Shown piece after piece: positions 34,720-43,260 of a stretch of DNA of 64,000 bases. The notes under the pieces are model-generated. The model was not told the DNA's origin, did no database searches, and worked only from the letters and a program-made list of their open reading frames with translations. Position 1 is the first letter of the stretch. Every line of letters starts with the position of its first letter. The translations under genes and the position numbers were made by a program. The stretch comes from Variovorax boronicumulans NBRC 103145 (GTDB lineage: Bacteria; Pseudomonadota; Gammaproteobacteria; Burkholderiales; Burkholderiaceae_C), in NCBI RefSeq assembly GCF_001591345.1, contig NZ_BCUS01000004.1, positions 38,241 to 102,240 of the forward strand. The letters run 5' to 3'.

Positions 34720-36453
34720 TCACTGTACGCATTCCGGATGGCGCGTCGTGACCTGGTAGTAGCCCGAGTGAAAAACCAGCGGCTCGCCGTCGAAGCGTTC
34801 GTAGCCTTCGACCTCGCCGATGAAGATCAGGTGGTCGCCGCCGTCGTACTGGCGCACGTTGCGGCACACGAAGCGCGCGAGCACGCCGTTGAGCAGCGGC
34901 ACGCCGGCCGTGCCTTCGCAGCAGTCGACGCCGCCGAACTTGTCGGCCTGCGGCGTCGAGAACTGGCGCGACAAATGATGCTGCAGCGCGGCCAGCACGT
35001 TGATCGCGAAGTGGCTCGCGCCGGTGAAGTCGGCCACGCTGGGCGCCTGCCGCGCCAGGCTCCACAGCACCAGCGGCGGATCGAGCGACACCGACGAGAA
35101 CGAGTTGGCCGTCATGCCCACGCGGCGCCCGTCGAGTGCGCGCGTGGTGATCACGGTGACGCCGGTGCTGAACTGGCCGAGCGCCTTGCGGAAGTCGCGC
35201 CGGTCGAAGCGATCGACCGCGGCCTCGCGCGCCTTGGCTTCGAGAAAGCGATCGGCCTCGGCCGCATCGAACCACCAGGGCGCGAAGTTGCGCGGGTCGT
35301 CGAAGCCGTTGACCACCGCGCTCGCCACGGCCGGCCTGTGCGTGGCGCTCTGCAGCAGCTTCTGCAGGTGCGGCGCGGGCGGCGTGAGCAGGCTGTGCGT
35401 CCAGTCGGTGGCCCAGCGGGCGTAGCCCTCCCAGTAGCGGTCGAAGGTCTGCTGCATCCACGCGGCGTCGAAGGGCGCGTCGCCATGTTCGAGGATGCGC
35501 TTGAGGTAGATGTCGGCCGCCTTGGCCGCGTTGTTCGAGCCCTGCCCCGTGATCGGGTCGTTGAGCACCACCGCGTCGGCGAGCCCCAGCACCTGCCGCC
35601 CCGAGGGCAGCGTGGCGACCGGGTGACGCACCACGGGCGTGACGCGGCCACGCAGCACGCCGTGGTCGTCGGTGAGCTCGATGTGTTCGCAGCGCTCGGC
35701 CTCCCACGGCAGGAAGGTGGACAGGATCTGCTTGCTGCGCGCCAGGTGCTCCTGCGGCGTCTTCACGTCGTCCCAGCAGTCCATGGGGCCGCCGGGCACG
35801 CCCTCGAACACCATGATCTCGCACGGGCCGCTGGTGGTGAGCGCGGGGAACACGAAGTATTCGCCGACTCCCGGAATGAGGTTGAAGCTCACGGCCGCGA
35901 ACGGTTCGCGCGGGCGCATGCCCTTCACGTAGGTGAGCGCCAGCGCGCGCTGCGGCGCGTCGAACGGCGAGCGCGCCGCGTCGCGCGGGAACAGCGCCGA
36001 GATCTCGCCCTTGCCGCTCGCGACGACCACGAGATCGTGCGTGCGCGCGCATTCTTCCAGCGTGTCGATGTCGGCGTCCTGATGCACGAGGCGGCCGCCG
36101 CGCGCTTCGAACAGCTGCATCCACGCAGAGATCTTCAGGCGCTGGTCGACCGACTGCGCGGGGCCGTCGAGCCTGGCCTCCCACGCGATGGCGCGCTGGC
36201 CTTCGGGGCTGCGCACCGACATGCCGATGCCCTCGACCACCGGGCAGGTGTCGGCCCAGCTGTCGAGCCCCAGTTCGCGCTCGGTCTGCAGCGCGGTCTC
36301 GAACATGCACTGGCTGGACATCACCGGCCCGTCGAAGATCTCCTGCGCCGTGCGGTTCGCATACACCGTCACGGCGTACCCCCGGGCCCGCAGGCCCAGC
36401 GCGAGCTGCATGCCGGACTGGCCGGCGCCGACGATGGCCACGCGTCGTGTCAT
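34720..36453 (-). CDS. styA2B: Styrene/indole-type monooxygenase fused to flavin reductase (StyA2B)
   Basis: Natural fusion of 577 aa. Residues 1-410 are a StyA-type FAD monooxygenase: GAGQSG at about 9-14, the FNLIPGVGEYFVFP block, and NDPITGQGSNNAAK near the active site. Residues about 425-577 are a StyB-like flavin reductase (STGVTVITT, GMTANSFSSVSLDPPL, ...GEVEGYERFDGEPLVF). Such fusions with a separate StyA1 partner are known from Rhodococcus opacus 1CP and Variovorax paradoxus; the fused protein supplies reduced FAD and StyA1 does most of the oxygenation. Expected reactions are epoxidation of styrene or indole, or sulfoxidation. It starts 13 nt after the StyA1 stop and is clearly a paralogue of it. 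Confidence 0.95.
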   Translation of the reverse strand: MTRRVAIVGAGQSGMQLALGLRARGYAVTVYANRTAQEIFDGPVMSSQCMFETALQTERELGLDSWADTCPVVEGIGMSVRSPEGQRAIAWEARLDGPAQSVDQRLKISAWMQLFEARGGRLVHQDADIDTLEECARTHDLVVVASGKGEISALFPRDAARSPFDAPQRALALTYVKGMRPREPFAAVSFNLIPGVGEYFVFPALTTSGPCEIMVFEGVPGGPMDCWDDVKTPQEHLARSKQILSTFLPWEAERCEHIELTDDHGVLRGRVTPVVRHPVATLPSGRQVLGLADAVVLNDPITGQGSNNAAKAADIYLKRILEHGDAPFDAAWMQQTFDRYWEGYARWATDWTHSLLTPPAPHLQKLLQSATHRPAVASAVVNGFDDPRNFAPWWFDAAEADRFLEAKAREAAVDRFDRRDFRKALGQFSTGVTVITTRALDGRRVGMTANSFSSVSLDPPLVLWSLARQAPSVADFTGASHFAINVLAALQHHLSRQFSTPQADKFGGVDCCEGTAGVPLLNGVLARFVCRNVRQYDGGDHLIFIGEVEGYERFDGEPLVFHSGYYQVTTRHPECVQ

Positions 36454-36466
36454 GGGCTGGCTCCGC

Positions 36467-37714
36467 CTACGCAGCTGCCGCGGCAGCCGCGCAGGTGTCG
36501 AGGTAGCGGTCGGCCTCCTGCGGGTCGGCGAACCACGGGAAGAAGGTGCGCGGATCGTCGAAGCCGTTGGCGATGGCGCTGGCCATCGGCGCCACCGCGC
36601 CGGCGCTGCCGAGCAGCTTGAGCACGTGCGGCGGCGGCGGTGCGAGCAGCATGTTGGTCCAGCGCGTGACCCACTGCGCGTAGCCGAACCAGTAGCGGTC
36701 GAAGGTCTGCTGCATCCACGGCGCATCGGCCGCGCCCTCGCCGCGCGCCAGGATGCTCTTCAGGTACGTGTCGGCGCACTTGGCCGCGTTGTTCGAGCCC
36801 TGCCCCGTGATCGGATCGTTGAGCACCACCACGTCGGCCAGGCCGAGCACCTTGCGGCCCGAGGGCAGCGTGGCGATGGGCTTGCGCACGGTGGGCGCGA
36901 AGCGGCCGGCGAGGATGCCGTTGTCGTCGGTGAGTTCGATGTCGGCGCAGCGCTCGGCCTCCCAGGGCGTGAAGGTGTCGAGGATCCACTTGCTGCGCGC
37001 CAGGTGCTCCTGCGGCGTCTTCACGTCGGTCCAGCAGTCCATCGGGCCGCCGGGCACGCCTTCGAACACCATGATCTCGCACGGGCCCGTGGTGGTGAGC
37101 GCCGGGAACACGAAGTACTCGCCCACGCCCGGAATCAGGTTGAAGCACACGGCCGAGTACGGCGTGCGCGGGCGCATGCCCTTCACGTAGGTGAGCGCCA
37201 GTGCGCGCTGCGGCTGGTCGTAGGTCGACTTGGCGGCGTCGCGCTCGAAGAGCTTGGAGATCTCGCCCTTGCCGCTGGCCACCAGCGTGAGGTCGTGGCT
37301 GCGGGTGCAGGCTTCGAGGTCGTCAATGCCCGCGTCCTTGAAGACCAGCTCGCCGCCCTTCTGCTGGAACAGCGCCATCCAGGCCGGCACCTTCACGCGC
37401 TGGTCGACCGACTGCGCGCTCGAGTTCAGCCGCGCCGCCCATTCGATGGCCTTGGCGCCCTTCTGCTCGGGGTGCGGCACGGCGAAGCCGATGCCGTCCA
37501 CCGTGGGGCAGTCGCTGGCCCAATGGTCGAGCCCGAGGTCGCGCTCGACCTGCAGCGCGGTGTGGAACATGCACTGGCTCGACATGACCTTGCCGTGGCG
37601 GATCTCGTCCGCCGTGCGGTTGCTGTACATGGTGACCTCGTAGCCTGCGTCCAGCAGGCCCAGTCCCAGTTGCAGACCCGACTGGCCTGCGCCGACGATG
37701 GCGATTCGCTTCAT
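36467..37714 (-). CDS. styA1: FAD-dependent styrene/indole-type monooxygenase (StyA1)
   Basis: Single-component oxygenase subunit of 415 aa. It has the FAD-binding GAGQSG (about residues 8-13), the LTYVKGMRPR and FNLIPGVGEYFVFP blocks, and NDPITGQGSNNAAK (about 300). It lacks the reductase domain and depends on reduced FAD from the adjacent StyA2B. It shares long blocks with the oxygenase half of StyA2B, so the pair is a tandem duplication. AAGGAG stands just before the ATG. It follows the SDR gene and probably acts on an aromatic alkene, indole or thioether; the sequence does not settle which. It ends in a poly-alanine tail. Confidence 0.95.
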   Translation of the reverse strand: MKRIAIVGAGQSGLQLGLGLLDAGYEVTMYSNRTADEIRHGKVMSSQCMFHTALQVERDLGLDHWASDCPTVDGIGFAVPHPEQKGAKAIEWAARLNSSAQSVDQRVKVPAWMALFQQKGGELVFKDAGIDDLEACTRSHDLTLVASGKGEISKLFERDAAKSTYDQPQRALALTYVKGMRPRTPYSAVCFNLIPGVGEYFVFPALTTTGPCEIMVFEGVPGGPMDCWTDVKTPQEHLARSKWILDTFTPWEAERCADIELTDDNGILAGRFAPTVRKPIATLPSGRKVLGLADVVVLNDPITGQGSNNAAKCADTYLKSILARGEGAADAPWMQQTFDRYWFGYAQWVTRWTNMLLAPPPPHVLKLLGSAGAVAPMASAIANGFDDPRTFFPWFADPQEADRYLDTCAAAAAAA

Positions 37715-37764
37715 GGCTTGCTCCTTCTTTCGTTGTCTCGTGGGGGTGTTGTTGTGGATGCCGA

Positions 37765-38559
37765 TCAGGGTTCCATCAGGCGGGGAATGGCCGGCACGGC
37801 CTGCTCCGGGCCCATGGCGGAGTAGCCGCCGTCCACCGCGTAGTCGGCGCCGGTGACGAAGCTCGCGTGCTCGGAGCACAGGAACAGCACCACCTGCGCC
37901 ACCTCGTCGGGATCGCCGACGCGCCCCAGCAGGTGGTAGGGCGCGGCCACGCGGTCGGTGCGCGCGCGGTCGCCGCCGGTCAGCTGGTCCATCACCGCCG
38001 ACCAGGTCCAGCCTGGCGAGACGCTGTTCACGCGGATGCGGTCGGGTGCGAGGTCCATCGCCATGTTGCGCGTGAGCTGCGCCATCGCGGCCTTGCTCAC
38101 GGGGTAGAGCCAGCGCCCGGTCTGCGCCACGCGCGAGGAGATGCTGGTGAAGTTGACCACCGCCCCGCCGCCGGCCGCCACCATGTGCGGGTGCACCGCC
38201 TGCAGCATGGCCACGGCGCTGGCCACGTTCACGTTGAACGAGGTGAGCCAGTCGGCGCGCGGCGACTTGAAGCCGTCGTCCACGTACGAGCACGCCAGGT
38301 TCACCAGAAAGTGCACGCCGCCGTGGCGGGCGGCGGCCTCGTCGACGCAGGCTTTCACCTGCGCGTCGTCGGTGATGTCGGTGCGCACGAAGCGCACCCC
38401 GGCGCCCAGCGCGTCGGCCAGCGGCTGGCCCTTGTCGGCGTCGATGTCGGCGATGACCACCTTCACGCCCGCCGCGTGGAAGGCGCGCACCACGCCGGCG
38501 CCTATCAATGTCGAACCACCCGTGACGATGGCGCTTTTGCCTTCGAGTCCCTTGAACAT
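37765..38559 (-). CDS. Short-chain dehydrogenase/reductase (SDR)
   Basis: Classical SDR of 264 aa. The cofactor motif TGGSTLIGAG lies near residue 13, with an acidic end of strand 2 (IADID), suggesting NAD(H). The NNAG motif is altered to NLACS. Catalytic Ser lies in TSISS and Tyr-Lys in YPVSKAAM (about 155-160). The start is preceded by GAGGAGA at good spacing. It is the first gene of the SDR-StyA1-StyA2B-hydrolase group, with 50 nt to StyA1, so it may oxidise an alcohol or diol formed from the oxygenase product. The AraC gene lies divergently upstream. Confidence 0.93.
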   Translation of the reverse strand: MFKGLEGKSAIVTGGSTLIGAGVVRAFHAAGVKVVIADIDADKGQPLADALGAGVRFVRTDITDDAQVKACVDEAAARHGGVHFLVNLACSYVDDGFKSPRADWLTSFNVNVASAVAMLQAVHPHMVAAGGGAVVNFTSISSRVAQTGRWLYPVSKAAMAQLTRNMAMDLAPDRIRVNSVSPGWTWSAVMDQLTGGDRARTDRVAAPYHLLGRVGDPDEVAQVVLFLCSEHASFVTGADYAVDGGYSAMGPEQAVPAIPRLMEP

Positions 38560-38582
38560 GACGCTTGCTCTCCTCGGTTGAA

Positions 38583-38597
38583 TCGCCGGTTCGGCGA
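38583..38597. promoter_or_regulatory. Short inverted repeat in the SDR/AraC divergent region
   Basis: Perfect 6-bp arms TCGCCG / CGGCGA around GTT, 24 nt upstream of the SDR start in the 184-nt divergent region. It could be an operator, but it is short and GC-rich, so chance is possible. Confidence 0.25.
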
Positions 38598-38743
38598 ATG
38601 GGCCAAAGGTAGAGCGCAAGGCCTCGCCGGCCGATCCGGAAAACGCAGGCGCTGTCCCTGCCGCGCAGGTTTTTTCGGGGGTTCCAAGGGACGGCCCGAA
38701 TTGTGGGCTGGAAGGCTTTTTGCTACGGTCAGCCCGCTTCCCT

Positions 38744-39754
38744 ATGGAAACCGCCACCGCCCCCCGGCTGCCGCTGCAGCGTTACCGTTTGTTCGAGAGC
38801 CACGACATGGACGAGGCGCGCGAGAGCGTGGCCCGCGTGTTCTGCCCCCACGGCCTCACGATGCTGCGCCCGCGCACCGAACTGGACGCCTGCCACCACA
38901 GCGCGCGGCTGCACCGCGACGTGAGCCTCAATTACGTGCAGTACGGCCCCGGCGTGCAGATCGACCCGGGCTACCTGCAAGACTTCTTCCTGTTGCAGAT
39001 TCCGTTGCGCGGCGGCGCCGACATCCGCTGCGGCGGCCAGCAGGTCGAGGCCACGCCGCGCGTCGCCTCGCTGCCCTCGCCCACCGAGCTGCTGTCGATG
39101 CGCTGGGCCGACGACAGCCCGCACCTGATCGTGCGCATCGCGCGCGCGGCGCTGCTGTCGCGGCTCGAGGCGCTGCTGCAGGCGCCCGTGCGACAGCACC
39201 TGGTGTTCGACCTCGGCGTGCCGCTGGACAACCCCGCGCTCGCGCCGCTGGTGCATTTCATCGACTACCTGCGGCTCACGCTCGACGCCGGCAATGCGCT
39301 GCAAGGCGGCGGGCGCCTGGCCGAACACGCCGAGGAATACCTGATGTCGAGCCTGCTCATGTCGGCCGGCCACAACCACTCGCGCGCGCTCGCCGGCGAC
39401 GCGCAGCGCCACCTGCTGCCGCGCGCGGTGCGCAAGGCGCAGGAGTTCATGGCCGCGCACGCCGAGCAGCCGCTGTCGCTGGCCGACGTGTGCCGCGAGG
39501 CCGGCTGCAGCGCGCGCGCCCTGCAGCTCGCGTTCCGCCAGCATGCGGGCCAGGGACCGATGGAGTTCCTGCGCGAGCTGCGGCTGGACCGGGTTCGCGC
39601 CGAGCTGCAGGCCGCGGCCACGCAGACAGGCGTGCGCGACGTGGCACAGAAGTACGGGTTCCTGCACCTGGGCCATTTCGCGGCCCAGTACCGCGCGCGC
39701 TTCGGCGAGCGGCCGTCGGACACCCGCGCGCGCCACGCACCGGCGGAACACTGA
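38744..39754 (+). CDS. AraC-family transcriptional regulator
   Basis: Protein of 336 aa. The N-terminal 200 residues form an effector-binding region (LNYVQYGPGVQIDPGYL; LPSPTELLSMRW). The C-terminal 100 hold the two AraC helix-turn-helix units: LADVCREAGCSARALQLAF (about 248-266) and VRDVAQKYGFLHLGHFAAQYRARFGERP (about 293-320). An in-frame TTG lies 24 nt upstream, but the ATG is favoured. It is divergent from the SDR-StyA operon and is the obvious candidate activator of it, responding to the aromatic substrate (inference from position). Confidence 0.93.
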   Translation: METATAPRLPLQRYRLFESHDMDEARESVARVFCPHGLTMLRPRTELDACHHSARLHRDVSLNYVQYGPGVQIDPGYLQDFFLLQIPLRGGADIRCGGQQVEATPRVASLPSPTELLSMRWADDSPHLIVRIARAALLSRLEALLQAPVRQHLVFDLGVPLDNPALAPLVHFIDYLRLTLDAGNALQGGGRLAEHAEEYLMSSLLMSAGHNHSRALAGDAQRHLLPRAVRKAQEFMAAHAEQPLSLADVCREAGCSARALQLAFRQHAGQGPMEFLRELRLDRVRAELQAAATQTGVRDVAQKYGFLHLGHFAAQYRARFGERPSDTRARHAPAEH

Positions 39755-39767
39755 CCCGGCGTCGGGC

Positions 39768-40577
39768 TCAGGCCCGGTCGCGGTGATCGGCTTCGCCGTG
39801 CTTCCAGTAGCCCTTGGCGGTCAGGCGCGTGCGCGCCAGGCCCTGGTCGTTCAGGAAATGGGCGCGCAACGTGCGCACCACGCCCGACTCGCCCGCCAGC
39901 CAGATGTAACCCGGCCCCGCCGGCTGCGGCCGGTGCATCAGCTGTTGTTGAAGCGCCAGCCCCGGCTCGGCCGGATCGCCGGTGAGCCAGCAGGTGCGCA
40001 ACACAGCCTGGCTGCGGATCTCCTGCACATCGGCCGCCGTGGGCACTTCGACATAGGTCTTGAGGCGGATCTCCGGCCCGAGGCTCGCGGCAATCGACTG
40101 GATCGCAGGCAGCGCGGTCGCGTCGCCGGCCAGCATCACCCAGCGCGCGTCGTCCGGGAGCGCAAAACCGCCGTCGCGCGGCCCGGCGAAGCCGATGCTC
40201 TCACCGGGCTGCGCCCGTGCCGCCCAGGCCGAAGCGGGGCCTTCGTGGCCGCTGTCGCCGTGCAGCACGAAGTCCAGCTCGAGCGTGGCGGCGACGCGGT
40301 CGATGCGGCGAATGGTGTAGGCGCGCCCTTCGCCGCCGGGCACGAACACCTTCACCCAGGCGCCGGGTTGGTCGGCCGCCGCGTGGCGCAAGAAAGCGGC
40401 GACGTCCGGGCCGCCGAGGGTGATGCGGCGCATGTGCGGCGTCACGAGGCGGCACTGGAGGACATGGGCTTCCAGCCGCGTGCCCCGTTCGGGTGGGACC
40501 GCGGCGATTGGCTGCAGGAGCGGGAAGGCGGAAGGCAACGCACGCGGCGCGTGGGCCTCGGAGGCATTGGCTGTCAT
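39768..40577 (-). CDS. Siderophore-interacting FAD protein (ferric-siderophore reductase, ViuB/YqjH type)
   Basis: Protein of 269 aa, the family norm. The FAD-binding barrel shows RRITLGG (about 49), WVKVFVP and GRAYTIRR (about 85, the R-x-Y-T-x-R flavin motif). The NAD(P)H-binding end has LAGDATALPAI (about 150) and WLAGESGVVRTLRAHF (about 226). These enzymes reduce Fe(III)-siderophores in the cytoplasm to free Fe(II). It is divergent from a TetR gene with palindromic operators between them, so it may be under TetR control. Whether it serves the siderophore made by the synthetases 10 kb away is open. Confidence 0.93.
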   Translation of the reverse strand: MTANASEAHAPRALPSAFPLLQPIAAVPPERGTRLEAHVLQCRLVTPHMRRITLGGPDVAAFLRHAAADQPGAWVKVFVPGGEGRAYTIRRIDRVAATLELDFVLHGDSGHEGPASAWAARAQPGESIGFAGPRDGGFALPDDARWVMLAGDATALPAIQSIAASLGPEIRLKTYVEVPTAADVQEIRSQAVLRTCWLTGDPAEPGLALQQQLMHRPQPAGPGYIWLAGESGVVRTLRAHFLNDQGLARTRLTAKGYWKHGEADHRDRA

Positions 40578-40611
40578 GGTGTGTGTATCGATTCGGATGT
40601 TGCGAACTCTT

Positions 40612-40677
40612 GAATGCGAGCATTTGCTCGGTTCTTCTTAGAATACGAGCCTTCACTCGCATTGAAAACTCGCATTC
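40612..40677. promoter_or_regulatory. Array of inverted-repeat operators between the siderophore-interacting and TetR genes
   Basis: Two near-identical palindromes share the core CGAG-N6-CTCG: the first at 40617-40630 within GAATGCGAG...CTCGGTTC, the second at 40646-40659 within GAATACGAG...CTCGCATTG. Their centres are 29 bp apart. A further half-site, ACTCGCATTC, lies at 40668-40677, just before the TetR start. This is the layout of an autoregulated TetR operator covering both divergent promoters. Confidence 0.7.
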
Positions 40678-40687
40678 GGAACACCCG

Positions 40688-41311
40688 ATGAAATCCCTTC
40701 CCCAGCCAAGAAAGGCGCCGCGCCAGGCGCGCTCCCAGCAGATGGTCGAGGTCATTCTGGAAGCCACGGCTCGCGTTCTGGGAGAACGCGGCTATGCCGG
40801 CACCAACACCAACGTGGTGGCCGAACGCGCCGGCGTGAGCGTGGGCTCGCTCTACCAGTACTTCCCGAACAAGGACTCGCTGATCACGGCGCTGCACGAG
40901 CGGCACGCGGGTCAGATGTACGCGGTGATCGACGAGGTGCTGGCCGCCTCGCGTGCGCGCAGCCTGCGCGGGCGCGTGCAGGCCATGGTGCGCGCGCTGC
41001 TCGCGGCGCATGCGCTCTACCCGGCGCTGCATCGCGTGCTCGAAAAGGAATTTCCCTTCTTCGATGCGCCGCGCGAAGAGAGTGCGGCCGATCACGACAT
41101 CTTCCGGCGCGTGCGGCAGCTGCTGGACGAGCACCGCCCCGAACTCGCGCCGCGCAACCTCGACCTCGCCACCTGGGTGGTGCTGCAGATCATGGAGACG
41201 CTGGTGCATGCGGCCGTCATCGAGCCGCCCGCGCAGTTCGAGCCAGCCGCGCTCGAGGCCTCGATCGTCGATGCGCTCATGGGCTATCTCTGCGGCCCGG
41301 CCGGGCGCTAG
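40688..41311 (+). CDS. TetR-family transcriptional regulator
   Basis: Protein of 207 aa. The N-terminal helix-turn-helix is clear: ILEATARVLGERGYAGTNTNVVAERAGVSVGSLYQYFPNK (about residues 22-60; given as a span because it is long). The C-terminal ligand domain is all helical with no recognised ligand. It lies 10 nt after the last operator half-site, so it probably represses itself and the divergent siderophore-interacting gene. The inducer is unknown. Confidence 0.95.
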   Translation: MKSLPQPRKAPRQARSQQMVEVILEATARVLGERGYAGTNTNVVAERAGVSVGSLYQYFPNKDSLITALHERHAGQMYAVIDEVLAASRARSLRGRVQAMVRALLAAHALYPALHRVLEKEFPFFDAPREESAADHDIFRRVRQLLDEHRPELAPRNLDLATWVVLQIMETLVHAAVIEPPAQFEPAALEASIVDALMGYLCGPAGR

Positions 41312-41730
41312 ACAGTGGGATCTCATGCGTGAACCTCCAGGAAGACGGGGACAGACACGGAAAAACGTCCCCTCCTGCGCATGACAAATGAAAAGGAAAA
41401 ATGGGAAGCCCAACCGCGCACGCCCTGCACCGCGCGACTCCAATCTGGCAAAGGTTGTGCGGGTACTGAACAGATTCGGCCGCATCCGGCCTAGACTCCC
41501 CGCCATGAACGCCCTGCCCTTCCTCCACACCTTGACGTCCCGCCCCGGCGGTTGCACGCCTGCGTGGGCGCGGATGACAGCGGCGGCCCAGCAGACGCCC
41601 GCACATTCCTGAGCCCGGCGGTCCGCCTCTTTCCCCCTCTCTCTTTTCAGCGCAAACCATCGACCGCCGGGCACCTGCCCCGCGCGGCTGCGCCCCCGTC
41701 ATCCGGGGTCGCGTTCGACTGGAGTGCGTC
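41312..41730. other. Intergenic region of 419 nt with a repeat-like hairpin
   Basis: No convincing gene; the short open frames here have no ribosome site and no known likeness. Near 41349-41373 there is an inverted repeat GGGGAC...GTCCCC with an A-rich loop, preceded by a GACAGACACGG stretch that resembles REP-type palindromes found beside RAYT transposases (from memory, unchecked). The last part is C-rich with a GGAGTG ribosome site for the stress protein. Confidence 0.4.
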
Positions 41731-42681
41731 ATGCATCATCATCAGGTTCAGCGGGAGCACGCCCTTCCCGGAGGCGGCGTCGCATCCAGCACGCCGTCCT
41801 TTCAATCCATCCTCGCCGTCACCGACCTGACGGCGCGCGGCAACCGCGCGGTCGAACGCGCCGCCCTGCTCGCGGCCGAACACGGCGCGCTGCTGAAGCT
41901 CGTGTACGCGCCCGCGGACCTCGCGCCGCTCGCGCACGCCGAGGCGGCCACCGCCCTCGCGGGGCTGGCCCGCGCCATGGCCTCGCGCTTCGATGTGCTG
42001 GTCAAGCAGGTCGCGGGACCGGGCGGCGGCCTTGCACAGATCGTGGACGAGGCGCGCTACGTCGACCTCGTGGTGCTGAGCCACGAACGCGACCGCTCGC
42101 CCGCCGCCTTCTTCACCGGCCAACCCGTGGAGCGCCTGCTGCGGCAGCTGCGCTGCCCGGTGCTCGTGACGCGGCTCGACACGCGCCTGCGCTACAGCCG
42201 CATCCTCGTGGCCGTCGACTTCACGCCCGCCTCGCGCGAGCTCGTGAGCCTGGCCCACGGACTGGACCCCCACGCCGCGCTGGAGCTGTTCCACGCGCTC
42301 AACACGATGCACGAGAGCAAGCTGCGCTACGCCGAGGTGTCCGAGCACGCCATCAAGACCTACCGCCACGACAGCATGCGGCAGGCGCGCGAGCGGCTGT
42401 TCTCGCTCACCGACTCGTCGAGCGCGCGGCGCAACCGCGTGCTGTCGGCCATCGGCCGCGGCGACCCGGCGCGGCAGGCCACGGTGCAGCAGCAGCACGC
42501 GCGCGCCGAGCTGCTGGTGGTCGGCAAGCGCCGCGCCCATCCGCTGGCCGACTTCCTGTTCGGCAGCGTGGCGCAGCGCGTGCTGTGCTGGGCCACGGGC
42601 GACGTGCTGGTCGTGCCCGCCGACCGCCGTGCCGACACCCCGTCGCTCGTCATTTCGAGGAAGCTGCAAGATGTTCGCTGA
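41731..42681 (+). CDS. Universal stress protein with two UspA domains
   Basis: Protein of 316 aa with tandem Usp folds. The first (about 25-150) starts SILAVTDLTARGNRAVERAA and ends CPVLVTRL. The second (about 158-300) starts RILVAVDFTPASRELV and ends VLVVP. The ATP-type loop of domain 2 is partly kept (GKRRAHPLADFLFGSVAQRV); in domain 1 it is eroded, so nucleotide binding is uncertain. The N-terminus is His-rich. It overlaps the next gene by 11 nt, so they are coupled. Its role is generally stress resistance; the exact job is unknown. Confidence 0.93.
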   Translation: MHHHQVQREHALPGGGVASSTPSFQSILAVTDLTARGNRAVERAALLAAEHGALLKLVYAPADLAPLAHAEAATALAGLARAMASRFDVLVKQVAGPGGGLAQIVDEARYVDLVVLSHERDRSPAAFFTGQPVERLLRQLRCPVLVTRLDTRLRYSRILVAVDFTPASRELVSLAHGLDPHAALELFHALNTMHESKLRYAEVSEHAIKTYRHDSMRQARERLFSLTDSSSARRNRVLSAIGRGDPARQATVQQQHARAELLVVGKRRAHPLADFLFGSVAQRVLCWATGDVLVVPADRRADTPSLVISRKLQDVR

Positions 42682-43186
42682 AGACCCGCTCACCAAGTAC
42701 CCGCTGCGCCAGTCGCTGCTGCCCGGCGCCGAAGGCCTGGCCGTCTTCGCCCAGCGCGGGCCGGTCGACTGGCTTTCGCGCCCCGACCAGTACGTGTTCA
42801 TCTGCGAAGGACGCGGCGGCCGGATCTACGCGGCGAACGAGGCCGCGCTCGAAGAGGCCCAGCAGCTGATCCGGGACGCGCACGGCGACCAGGTCGTCTC
42901 GCGCGAACCCGAGATCCACACCTTCGTCGATCCCGCGCTCGACGCGGTGGTCGAGCCGATCATGTTCCTGCGCCTGAAGAGCCCGCGCGCCTACGCCACC
43001 GTGCTGCGCGACGAGCTCGACCGGCGCCGCGCGGACGTGAAGGAAGAAGACCTGCAGCGCCACGACGTCGTGATCCGCGCCGAGGTGCGGCTGGCCGACC
43101 TCATGGGCTACGCGAAGTCGGCGCTGGCGATGTCGAACGGCTCGGCGGTGATCTGGAACTGGCTGCTGCGCTACGGGATGGCCTGA
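42671..43186 (+). CDS. Stand-alone protein with an EF-G domain V-like C-terminus
   Basis: Protein of 171 aa. The first 90 residues are not recognised (KYPLRQSLLPGAEGLAV; an EGRGGRIYAANEAALEEAQQ stretch). Residues about 97-170 resemble domain V of elongation factor G: VEPIMFLRL, a helix ending DELDRRRADV, then VIRAEVRLADLMGYA and a serine-containing stretch near the end. EF-G domain V carries exactly such an R-R-R/G-x-V / V-P-L-x-x-M-F-G-Y pattern. No GTPase domain is present. It starts inside the stress-protein gene, so both are probably made together. A ribosome-related stress role is speculation. Confidence 0.75.
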   Translation: MFAEDPLTKYPLRQSLLPGAEGLAVFAQRGPVDWLSRPDQYVFICEGRGGRIYAANEAALEEAQQLIRDAHGDQVVSREPEIHTFVDPALDAVVEPIMFLRLKSPRAYATVLRDELDRRRADVKEEDLQRHDVVIRAEVRLADLMGYAKSALAMSNGSAVIWNWLLRYGMA

Positions 43187-43260
43187 GGGCTGCGGCCGGG
43201 CGCCTTCTCCTCCCACAAACCCGGTAGCCGGATTTCGGCCGGCGCGGCTAGATTTGCGGC

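Noticed and set aside
41388..41612. Possible 74-aa gene between the TetR and stress-protein genes
   Set aside because: No ribosome site, unusual Arg/Pro composition and no likeness to known proteins; more likely non-coding.
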